From Harmothoe impar (lineage: Eukaryota; Annelida; Polychaeta; Phyllodocida; Polynoidae): a stretch of DNA of 64,000 nucleotides. Below are positions 27,801-38,299 of this stretch, in pieces (position 1 is the stretch's first letter; each line of letters begins with the position of its first letter). The translations under genes were made by a program, and so were the position numbers. Location: assembly GCA_947462335.1 (NCBI GenBank), contig OX381704.1, forward strand, positions 42,660,942 to 42,724,941, read 5' to 3'. The notes beneath the pieces were generated by a model, which ran no database searches, was not told the origin of the DNA, and saw only the letters and a program-made list of their open reading frames with translations.

Positions 27801-29235
27801 GCCTCTCATTGCGCAGCTATTGTTGGGTGAAAATAAAAATGGAAGTGAAAACACAGCGCGGAGGTGTTGATGAGCGTGATTGGATTTGTGAGGGATTTGC
27901 AATCAGTCAGTCGAAGAGAAGGGGAAATTGTTCTTGTAGCGAGATCTGTACTAATAAGACGAAGCTTCAGAGGCATTGGTGAAGAGGGGATTTCAGTTAA
28001 GGAGACCGCAATGACAGTGTAGGCCCTGTATGATTGGGTATCGTGTTATTAAGGATACCCAGACTATAGTGAGGGTGCTTCATGATGAAACCGCCATGGT
28101 TTGTGTGTGAGTGGAAGGGACTAGTTCCTTGGATGACACCGGGTCTCATGCCAAATACATAATATTAAGGTACTTTAGCCGCGAATTCCCATATTGGTCT
28201 GAAATAATGGGGAATATTTTAGACAGTGAATGAGCATAGAAGAAGCTATACACCTGGACCAAATGTTAAGGTATTGTAATCACATAATATAAAATCGCCA
28301 CACCAAAAATGCTTAATCCTTGTAGCATACATTGATAGCCCATGATTCAGGTTTAAGCATAAATCGGTGACGGTGGTATACCGTTAAGACAAACGAGTCG
28401 GAAAATTGGCTGGTTGGAAAAGAACTCATTTCATCACCATTATATCTATAAAAAAAAAGTATGCTTTCACTTTCCATAACAATTGACGTAGAGAGGAGTT
28501 CAACCAAAATACAATACATTGCCTAATGCGTGTATATCCTTCTGTTCTGATGTATCAGCCGCATTCAAGGAGCTTGGCACAGCCATCCTTCCAGAATTCC
28601 CCTTTCAATGGCACCCATATAGTAGTAATAAGGTTATACGTTATATCAGAGAGATTACCCATATAAAGCATAAGGCCACTTTATCATTTAAGATGTTCAC
28701 GTGCTCACCAATGAGGCACCTTGGCCCTTCATTTATAAGCCAGCAAATGTAAGTTACGAACCCCAGGTTCGGTCCGTATGGGCCCTGTGGACCTGCTGAC
28801 CAGCCTTCGGCTGTGTTGGTTTTAAAACTATATCATCAAGTTACGAACACAAAGATGTCATCAAGAATCCACCTCAGTGGGGATTTAGTTCTAAATGTTA
28901 TTGGCACCCAGAGCTAGGTTTGGATTAAGGTGTGAATTATATGTGTAAATTATAGGTGTGAATTATAGGTGTGAATCATAGGTGTTATTCCCATGGAGAT
29001 GGAATGGAATGAAATGAAGACCTCACCATGCTCCCAGGATATCCTTTAGAATCCCCTGGCAGGTACCAGGGTGATGAAGTGCTATAACCTGAATTAAAAA
29101 GCTGAATTCTCCATAGGAAAGTTTATGGCCATTACCCGGTGTATGGGTAAGGATACACGCGCATGTACGTGTTCTATTCGCTAGGCAAGGCTTTGTGACT
29201 GAGCAGGGATTACCTTCACAGCTGCTCACTATTTT

Positions 29236-29525
29236 TTAAGGGAGTGGTCATCTTTTGCAACATGTGTGGATAGTTGGTATATTTTTGGGCAATAGGGCCG
29301 AACTTTTTCAGTCCCCCGCCATAAGAAGGGTCAAAAGTCCCCCCCCCCCTCGAAGCTCGGTTCGACATTTTCGCAGCTAACCCCTTTAAACCAGAGCAAC
29401 ACGCGGCTGTTTTCTCCAAAAATAGGGGTCCAAATAATGTTTGGCCCTCCTTCAAGGGGTCTTAAGTATCTCTCCCCCCCGCCAAATCTACCACCCCCTG
29501 CTGTTTAAATATGACCACTCTCTAA
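29236..29525. mobile_element. Miniature TIR element, TTAAGGGAGTGGTCA family, copy 1
   Basis: TTAAGGGAGTGGTCAT at the left is mirrored by ATGACCACTCTCTAA at the right. The 290-bp interior has C-runs and no open frame of note. A shorter relative lies at 33670-33860 with the same ends and the same CC-rich ACCACCCCCTG-type block before the right end. It is a non-autonomous DNA element of undetermined superfamily. Confidence 0.65.
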
Positions 29526-29629
29526 GCAGGTGTAATGTGGTGTTAAGCCACACCCTGGTGTATTGTCTGTTTGCGTGCTATTGCCAAGGTGTTTGTATGG
29601 ATGTCTGAATACAGAACAGTGAGGTAGTA

Positions 29630-30165
29630 GGACTATACAGAGGGTGGGGAACTCAGCCAGGGGTGTAACAAGGTGCACATCGAGGTATTCGAGGTATTGG
29701 TGAAAATGAATAATATAGTGAGGCAAGGGACATGGTGAGATGGGACATTCTAGGGTCATAGTGATTCATGAAAATGTTATTGGGTACCATTTCCTCCAGG
29801 AATATTATCATATAGCTGTAGGGCATTTTGATAGTTGTGTGCAGCAAACATAGGGGCACAGGTGTGATCAATGTTCACCGCAGTGGGGATTTATTGACCC
29901 GTCCTTAAAACCCAGACAGAACAACTTAGTATAACAAAGGGATTGGGGTCTTAGAGCACTGACATGGACATTGCTGTGTCGGTCAGCAAAGACGCTGAAG
30001 TAAAGACACTGAGGCAGATCAAAAGGTTACACTGACCCCTGTCCACAGCATGCCCTTTCTCCCTGTGGATCCGGGCCTGCACGTTCACTAACTGACCACC
30101 TCGGAGCGGATTGCCCCACGGTTCAGCTAGTCACTCTATCACTCAGCCCCTCTCCACTCCAAGGG
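29630..30165. repeat. Diverged direct repeat, copy A
   Basis: It shares ordered blocks with 32200-32800, including the common word GATCAAAAGGTTACACTGAC followed by CCCTGTC, plus matches around AACTTAGTATAACAA and GCTTTATTGA/GGATTTATTGA. The copies carry many substitutions and small indels. It could be an old segmental duplication or two members of one repeat family. No coding content is seen. Confidence 0.65.
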
Positions 30166-32199
30166 GTGTAAGGTAGAAATAGCCTATACGAACCTATCCA
30201 TGCATTACTGTGTAAAAGACAGTAACATTTGAGGAGCTAGGATGATCCTTGCGGTACAAGAGTCTCAATGTCTAAGTTACCTTAGGCCTATATCCGGGAG
30301 GAATCGTTGTACTTGCTCTATTCTTTCTCATCAGCTTGATAGATGGCAAGATCTCGTGACCCAGTAGCCCATAATGAGCGATTGGCCATGCTTACAAAGT
30401 TACCTACAACCTACTTAATCATGTCCTCCAGGGTAGGCGGCCTGTCATGCCTACCCTTCCTACTCGATGTATATGTCTGGACATGGTATTATCCATGTAA
30501 ATCCTTCCGTATCATCGTCATACACATTGTTATCAATGATGCATCTAAGATAAGGTAGGTATACAGCCTTAAGGTACGCTTAAGATGTTCATTAGATTAA
30601 ACATGAAGCAGTAATTGGTGCTGGAAAGAAACTAATAACTGGTTTCCTGTGACGCATACTGGGACAGAGAATGTCATATTTGCCTATTGCTGGAATTGAA
30701 TCTGACAGCCCCACCGCGACGTGTCTTTTCCAGAGGCCAGAAACACCATATAAATACTGTAACAGCTGCAATTCCACACCATGTATTTCCATGTCCAGAT
30801 AGATGTTACAGTCAATTAATCGACTTGTAACTGCATGACATTAAATGACCATGCAGTAGTTTAATTCAAATTTGAGTACTATACGAAATTATATTTTTCT
30901 TAACCAGAAATTATACATAATTATTTTGAGAATTCATCATTGGCAATATTCAGTCGTATATAACCGGATTCAGTTGATTTGATCCTACATTGGTTTCCTC
31001 AGAATAAATTCAGATTTCGTTGGATAGAAAATGACAAACAAAAATGATGTAGTAGTATGCATTCGTGATTGCGGTAAAAGACTCGACAATTCATCTAGAT
31101 TAGTGCTGCGCTATCCAGTGTTTAAATGAAGAGCAACACTGGATCATTATTGATTTTCTTTAGTCACAACACCTACTTGAATGGTTCCTACTAGTTGCCA
31201 CAAATGCATTATCTGCTGTCCCCTGAGATCCGTGTACCAACATCTGCTCGATTGTGTCACACAATCCCCTGCTTTGTACTTCTGCTTTGTGCTAAATGGC
31301 CAAACACGCCATTATTTGTGCAATTCTGGCATCATATTCTGTTGAATTCAGCATAATTCCTGTTCTTCTAGCATTGTAAATTATGGGGAAGTATTTATAG
31401 GTAATAATTATGATGAGTGATGGTTTACAACCCACATACCGGTATGCATGTAGCCAATGATGCATTACAATTGACTAGAACCACCCCAAGATCTCATCCC
31501 ATCAGTGGATTTGTTCATGAGTTCGCCCACTGAAATATGCCACCATCACGAGCCACTCACTAGCTGCTCACGTGCACTTGGAATTGCTCACGCAGCATGT
31601 AAAGACATTATCGTAGACCTTAGCATTGTTCTGTATTGGTCATTATTTATAAGTCATCTAAAGCACGCTACTTTCCCCCACAATATACGGTATAATATGC
31701 TACACGACTTTAGTTCAAGGCATCTTCAATTATGGTTATTGTCTGTTTTCCGGCCATCTTTAGGATAGACGTTTGTATATGTGAGAGAGGAGTTGAGTTT
31801 GAGTTTATTCCTTTCCTTTCCAAGTAATTTGTCGACTAGAACCAAGAAAATGACGACCACATGAGAGGTGTCGCATACAAATCCATCATAGTCATAGTAA
31901 TACAAGCAGGTAGACAGGTTATCACGGTGTCCAGGCAAAGGTAGTGCAAAGTCCAATTGCAACTCATATGTTTGAGGCAGAAAACTCATACATAATCTTA
32001 GACAGCTCCTGTAACATGCCTTGACTTGAAAGCCAGAACAAACCTAGATAGAGACAATATCTACATCCCGGATATACATAAGCATCTATAAACTTATTTG
32101 TATTATAGAGTAACTATTAGTGTTATTCACTAGAGGAACAGGTGGGCCAATGAGAGTGACCTAGGAATGGAGGAATGTGTAGGGAGGGGGAATGGTGTT

Positions 32200-32800
32200 A
32201 CAGACGTAGTGCATAGGGTATACTTTTAGGAAAGGCTGAGGAACTATATAGAGGTGTAACGATGTCTCGACGAATTGCTGTTAATGTATAATTATAGTGA
32301 GAGGAGCAAATAATGTCGATAGAATGACCGGTAATGGTTAGAGGCATTGCCAAATAACTAGCATGTTGTTTATAGACTTAAACGTACTCAGCATTATGTA
32401 TTATATAGCCCAAGGATTCTATTGGTGATACCCTAAGTGTGCATGAAACAAGTCCATGGGATGGTCAGAGGAGGGGGAAACAAGAAAGTTAAACCTCCTC
32501 AGGAAGGGATGAGGCAAACTAAGGTGGAGACCACAGGAGGTGCAGTATGGTGCTTTATTGATCTGTCCTCAATACCCAGGCATATAGGAACTTAGTATAA
32601 CAAGGGGATTGAGGTCTTAAAGTGCTGAAATGTATTGTTGCCGTACAGGTCACCAAAGACGCTGAGCCAGATCAAAAGGTTACACTGACCCCTGTCTTCG
32701 GCGTGCCTCTTGTTCCATCCATTCACTCACTGATTACGGAACCACTCAGTCTAGAGGATTATTCCGAGGCTTAGCTAGTCACCGTGATTCCTTCCCCAGC
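32200..32800. repeat. Diverged direct repeat, copy B
   Basis: This is the partner of 29630-30165 in the same orientation, about 2.6 kb away. The best-preserved part is 32545-32700 (AACTTAGTATAACAA through GATCAAAAGGTTACACTGAC). The boundaries are approximate because similarity fades on both sides. Confidence 0.65.
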
Positions 32801-32833
32801 TTTTCTCAACTGCACGGATTGTCAATTATGGTA

Positions 32834-33060
32834 AAGCAGTGGCGTAGGAAAAGGGAGAGGGCAGGGGGCCCGGGACCCCCAATCAAGAAGGAAGGGGGGC
32901 TGGATATGATTGGGCTCTCAAAGGTTTGTCAAATACTTGTAATATAATACACACAATTTCCAATCCTTACCTCTCCCACCTAGGGAAAAGTGGGGGCAGA
33001 GGGGCCTGCCCCCCCCCCCGAATCAGAACTAAGGGGGGCTCAAATACTACTTTTCTAGAC
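32834..33060. mobile_element. Possible degenerate hAT-like fragment
   Basis: It begins GCAGTGGCGTAGGAA, resembling the CAGTGGCG-type end common to many animal hAT-derived repeats. It contains paired runs of G and C (GGGGGCTGG, CCCCCCCCCCC, GGGGGGCTC). No matching right terminal repeat or 8-bp duplication could be located, so this is tentative. Confidence 0.25.
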
Positions 33061-33669
33061 AATCCAATAAAGCAGGTATATGATACATCATGCATAAACG
33101 CCGAAATCTACGAAACTATGCCCAAATCTCACTTATGGTTTTCTCCTATGGTTTATTTTTCTTACTAAAATGCCAACCTCATACAGTCTCAGGCCTCCCA
33201 TACAAGAGGACAGTCAATGCACTGTAATCCTGGGAGATAAATCGCCTCTATCGTACAGGTAGAATCAATGCCTTAGAAGCACCCTTTCATACATTATTCA
33301 GATCTCCTTTTCTGATAAAAAAAGGAATAGATAAATGGAACACTAATGGCCTACTGACTATAAGGAAAGCTGTGGAGGAGCACTCTAATCTATCAAATCC
33401 ATCTTCTATGATCCTGAGTACAAAGGGATTGTCTAAGATTACATTCACCGATATGCATACATTGAATACCCGGTCTCAATTATGCAGATAACTAATTCAC
33501 TTCGGTACTGCGATATGATATAACGTACATTAAACCAGTGTTACCAGATTGTACCATCAAATGAATAAGATGATATAGGAACTGTCTTAGTCTCTCAGCG
33601 TGTGACTTTAAATCCTCCAGGGGTGTACAACTCGTACTTTACTTAGCTATGTACCACCTATTAGTTGCA

Positions 33670-33860
33670 TTAAGGGAGTGAGACTTCACAGAAATCTTTT
33701 TACCCTCCCCCAGCGAGAGGGGTCCAAATTGTTTTGCCCTCTGGATGGTTCAAATCTATCGCGCCCGACCCCTCTTGGCTTTCCTAAAAAGGGTCCAAAT
33801 TTACCCCTCCCCCCAAAATCCACCACCACCCTCTGTTGTTGAATAATGACCACTCCCTAA
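33670..33860. mobile_element. Miniature TIR element, TTAAGGGAGTG family, copy 2
   Basis: The left end TTAAGGGAGTG and right end ATGACCACTCCCTAA match the element at 29236-29525, with a shorter interior sharing GGGGTCCAAAT and the ACCACCACCCTCTG block. It is non-coding. Confidence 0.6.
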
Positions 33861-34702
33861 TGGCGTGACTCAGAAACTTAATGGCTTGACACAGAAACTT
33901 AATGCTGAGTGAATGAGCATGTTTATACAACAGCCTACTCATTCTCCCCCATGTATCCTCACCCCACCCTGCCTCATCATATCATGGATAACTAACGCGT
34001 TCTACAACCTATCATGGAAAAGCCTTCTACCAGCTGATATGTAATACGAATAGTACCTCAAGCTGAGCTAGTTCTTGCTCAGAGAATGAAAGAAATGTAT
34101 ATGGGTCTAATACTTTCTTATGTATTAGGCCAAATCCTTATAAAAGAAACCAGGTCCTTCTGGCGAGTTCCTTTTATTTGTTGGAATTTCCATTTCCAGC
34201 ATTCAGCTGCTGAGAATTGCAATCCAGTGCATGTATGGGCATTGTATATTTCTTTTTGAAAGAAGACTATATCAATTTATTCATTTCCATGGTGCTCTTT
34301 GTCTGTGCACAGTTACATGTGGATCTTTGCTCGTTATTCAGTGTGACAAAGAGTATGGCATTGTAACTATATACATTGTAAAACATTGGCAGATTCCGAT
34401 CTGACGACTTGCTAACATGGCAAGTGATACTAGATGATGGGCAGCTTGTTTCCGACAGCACCTGTTGGCAAATCGGATATCTCATAAGTCTCTCACTGGA
34501 ATTGAATGTGACAAGGCCCTCTCAACCTGTCATCTTGCAGAGGCCAGTATCACTAATAACGACATTATTAGTGCCTCCATTTCAGACCACAACCAGGTAG
34601 TCATGACACTTAGACCACATGGCACGTGTTAGTATGTGTGTTATCTTACAACAGAAAAAAAGTTCAACCGTGCAAATTCACCCTTTAACCAAAAGGACAT
34701 AA

Positions 34703-34706
<4 letters not shown>

Positions 34707-34786
<80 letters not shown>
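34707..34786. repeat. (TA)n microsatellite, about 80 bp
   Basis: An uninterrupted TA dinucleotide run. It directly abuts the TIR element that follows at 34791, consistent with insertion of a TA-targeting element at the edge of a TA repeat. Confidence 0.97.
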
Positions 34787-34787
<1 letters not shown>

Positions 34788-34790
34788 CTA

Positions 34791-35013
34791 CCGTAAATTC
34801 TCGCGTATAAGCCTAACTCGCGTATAAGCCGCACCTATAACTTTGACAAATTATATAAGCCGCAGAGGGGGTCTGAATATTCCGATTTTGGTACTGTAGT
34901 ATACTAATAAAAAACTCTCGTATAAGCCGCACCCTATATAGGCATGTTTGGTATCAAAAGAAAGCTGAGTCTGACTTGCGTACAAGCCGCGGCTTCTACG
35001 CGAGAATTTACGG
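34791..35013. mobile_element. TA-flanked miniature element with CGTATAAGCCGC repeats
   Basis: CCGTAAATTCTCGCG at the left is the inverse of CGCGAGAATTTACGG at the right, and both ends are bordered by TA. The interior carries several direct copies of (C/G)GTATAAGCC(G)C. At 223 bp and without a coding frame, it is a non-autonomous element. The TA flanks suggest, but do not prove, Tc1/mariner-type mobilisation. Confidence 0.75.
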
Positions 35014-36053
35014 TAGGTAAGATTAGCTGAGTTAGGTAGCAGGATTTCTCATCTCGTTAAATCTATAAGCCATTTATTTAACATAAAGATCACTTTAATG
35101 TTGTTGATGCTAGATGGTTTATAAAGTGGCCCAGTAGAATGAATCTATAAGGAGATCATTAATTTTACAATTAGGTTTATTCGTATAGTCTGTAGTGTCA
35201 TTGAGAAAACTTTAACACAAACATGACTCGGTCAGAACTTGAGTGGAGTAATGCTAACAGTTTATTATACATTCAACAACTCAATGATTCAGAAATTAAT
35301 GAACAGGTGGGACAAGAAATAATACACATGGATCCCTTCGTGGTATTGAAATCGTTTAAGATATAACCTGATAACATTATGATAAACGGTGTACAATCGT
35401 TTGCTGCTTACCAATTGCCGAGAGCGTTAACTTGATCTGCTCCCATGTGCTCTCAGAGCTGTGGGGACCACGACTACTCATATGTTCTTACATCTTCTCA
35501 AATGTGTCATTCAACACACATAGCTTTGCTAGAGTACTGTGCAGGATGAAGAAACATGACACGCTGTGTTAGATTCTGACTTCACGAAGGCATCTAGCAC
35601 GTTCGCTGTTCGTGCATGGTTGTAGAAGATGGGAGATTATTCAGGGCTATGTAGTAGATGGCTACTTTAACTTGTCTGATGAATAATATATGCCACTGCA
35701 TATTTAAGCTGATGATAGACGTACGCTTCAGTGCTTGTAGCACGGTGGCCAATGTGTTTTAAAGCTGTCCGGCCATAAGCATGGGAAATTTATATATTTT
35801 CAAAACAGTTTTAAATGTCTCCTCTCTCTTTAATAATGGAAAGTTACTCATAATGCTCAGTTCAAACCACTTGGGAATATATTGATATCATGGGCCGTTT
35901 TGGGTGAAAACATCTTAATAGCTCAAGGGGAAAACCAAAGTAGAAGGTGCTAAAATTAAAATGATGTCAAATGCCAGGTCCTTTATCAAGTTACATGCAG
36001 AAACATCACGGATCCGTGTGTCCCAAAGGCCAGCAGGTCCACAGCTGTGGATA

Positions 36054-37328
36054 CACAGCCAAAAATAATTTTCTTACCCCAAGAAAATACTAGAATCAAG
36101 ATTAAATTTTCTTGATTCAAGGAATAAACTCATTCTGAGTTTTTACATTTATCTTGTTTTCAGAAAGGGGAAGCTAAAAAAAATATCTTATATTTTTCTA
36201 GTATTCTTCTAGAAACAAGTATTCAAGATTATTTTTCTTTAGGAATTTTCTTAAAACTGTTCATTTGTGCACCCAACAAGATTATATCTTATATTCCTGA
36301 AATAAGAAAGTTCTATTTCTAGATTTAAGATTGCCATGTCTTGAAAATCTGCTCAGTTAAGAATTAACCTGAAACCATGTGTCTAAAGTGTCAATTAGGG
36401 CAAAGAATATGCAAGTATACTCTATTATGTGATGGTTATGACCATGCTTAATGCCTTCACCAAATTCCTTTCATTATTTGGGAATTTTATAGGTGTGGAA
36501 TGTGAGTTCAATTAGGCTCCATAGGGATCAGACTACTAAATAAGAATTATTTTCTTAAATTAAGAAAATTAGTTACATGTTGTGCCACAAGAGGCCACCA
36601 CTATGCAATACAACAACTTTCCTATCAAACAGGGTATACATTTCTGCCTTAAATTAAGTCCCAAAGAAACAGAAGAGGGTAAAAACATGTGGGAAAAGGG
36701 GAAATTTGTTAGGGATTAATTTGATGTAAGAACCCTTGTTCCAGTGAATGAATTATAATAATTATAGGGGGAAATGATAAGAGACACCATTTGCTTGATA
36801 ACAGCATTTAGATAAAGGGAAGGATTACCTGTCCCATTACATGAAGTGAAATGACTTTGAATAAAGGTCTGTTTGCTTAAACTTCTATTGTAGCTACAAA
36901 AAGCTGCATTTAATCTGATGAACCTCTTTCTGATGCTCTGGCATCAATCCGTTCTCTCTAAGTCTAAAATCAAAAATAATCATACCCCTTTCCCAGGCAA
37001 GAACATCAATCTTGTTTATTTACTCAAATAAGAAATTAAAACTTACTTAAGAAAAGGGTTTTCTAGAAAAAAGGTCCATTCCGTAAGAAATATTTTCTTA
37101 TTTTGAGAAATATGTCAGGAAATATCATCTTGATTCCAGTATAAAATACTTGATTTAAGAATTTCTTTCTTGTTTGTTTTTCTTGTTTCTTTTTCTTACT
37201 CTAAGTTTATTAAACTCAACCATGCTTTCAAGTAAAATTTTGTTATCCTACGGACAAACTTGTTTTAAGTTTATCTTACTTAAAACAAGAAATATTTTCT
37301 GAAAATGAGAAAATTATTTTTGGCTGTG
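36054..37328. mobile_element. 1.28-kb TA-flanked TIR element (CACAGCC family)
   Basis: The ends CACAGCCAAAAATAATTTTC and GAAAATTATTTTTGGCTGTG are exact inverse complements over at least 21 bp, and both sides carry TA. The subterminal parts are packed with TTCTTGATTCAAG / CTTGATTTAAGAA palindromes that would fold into a long imperfect structure. I see no transposase-like open frame inside, so it is non-autonomous. The TA target fits Tc1/mariner-like mobilisation. The perfect ends suggest a fairly recent insertion. Confidence 0.85.
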
Positions 37329-38248
37329 TATCGTTCTCAGGTTACTGATTATTCTCTTAATTTGATATCACATAACACTAACAGAAATATAATTGTTTTG
37401 ATCGCCGGTTAACATGGATAAAACATCAACTATCTGTTAAAATGTATCTACTAGAGGGAAAAAAAGTCTTTATTATTTTGACTAGATCAATTAGCGGAGA
37501 GCCTCATTTTTCGGTTATGAGGAAAAGCACCCACGAAAGAATGTCTTTGTTCCGTTTGCATCCAAAAGGTACTGAAACATTGGTAATTCGGAACAAAACA
37601 ATAGTTTCAAACTATATATCATATGTAACGTAGCAGAATGTAGTAAAGGAATACCAGAACATATTTGACTATTTTAGAGGTTATAAGGATACGATACACA
37701 GGCCCGACGTGATACATACGCAGGTATCATATATAGCCAAGGAGCATCCTCTTTATATCACTCCCTTCAGCATAGGGTGAAATATAGTAATAGAGCCCCT
37801 TTACTCAATATAAGGGTTTAATTTCGTTTTACCACATTATTATGGCTAATGAAACCATTTAAAGCAGTGTTACTTTGTCTTAGGGGTAGTGGACAGTGTT
37901 GAAGGAGTATGCCCAACTGTAAACTGGATTGGTGAAATCTATGGCTATCTGCTATTGTTATCTCTAACATTAACACTGATAAATCGGAATCAGGTTGGTG
38001 CATGCTACATTTACTAAATAATCACTGAACTCTATGACCTCCTACTGTGCCATACTGTTAATCCAACCATAACAGAAATACTACAGGTTTTCTAAACTGC
38101 TGTTCTTTGTTTCGATGCATTAATGCGCATCTGATTGAAAATGCATTGATATACATCATCCATCCTGGATCCTGGTTGGATGATGCATTATTTAATGAGT
38201 GTCCGTGAATGCTCTGAATCCTATCCTGTTATTCTTTCCCTCTTTCAG

Positions 38249-38299
38249 ACTACACACGCCTGGCCGACGTGGGAGCGCCAGCAGGTGGTTTGCAGAACA
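38249..38299 (+). CDS. Host gene, exon 3 (51 bp)
   Basis: It has a clean acceptor (ttctttccctctttcag|AC) and a clean donor (GAACA|gtgagtacc) 51 bp apart, with unusually GC-rich sequence between AT-rich flanks. All three frames are a multiple of codons, so the exon preserves phase. Entering from exon 2 in phase 2 gives LHTPGRRGSASRWFAE, a basic Ser/Arg-rich peptide. An alternative phase-1 reading (DYTRLADVGAPAGG) also looks protein-like but does not fit exon 2. Being 51 nt, it could be an alternatively used cassette. Splice sites are seen; use in the gene is inferred. Confidence 0.6.

Larger units (their letters stand above)
21141..38248 (+). other. Intron 2 (about 17 kb), repeat-rich
   Basis: Long non-coding stretch between exons 2 and 3. 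Contents listed separately are a hairpin at 21.84 kb, TIR elements at 29.24, 33.67, 34.79 and 36.05 kb, a diverged 0.5-kb direct repeat pair (29.6 and 32.2 kb) and an AT microsatellite at 34.7 kb. There is also a purine-rich tract (GGGAGAGG-type) at about 24.08-24.20 kb. Small additional exons cannot be excluded, but exon 2 and exon 3 join in phase without one. Confidence 0.45.
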
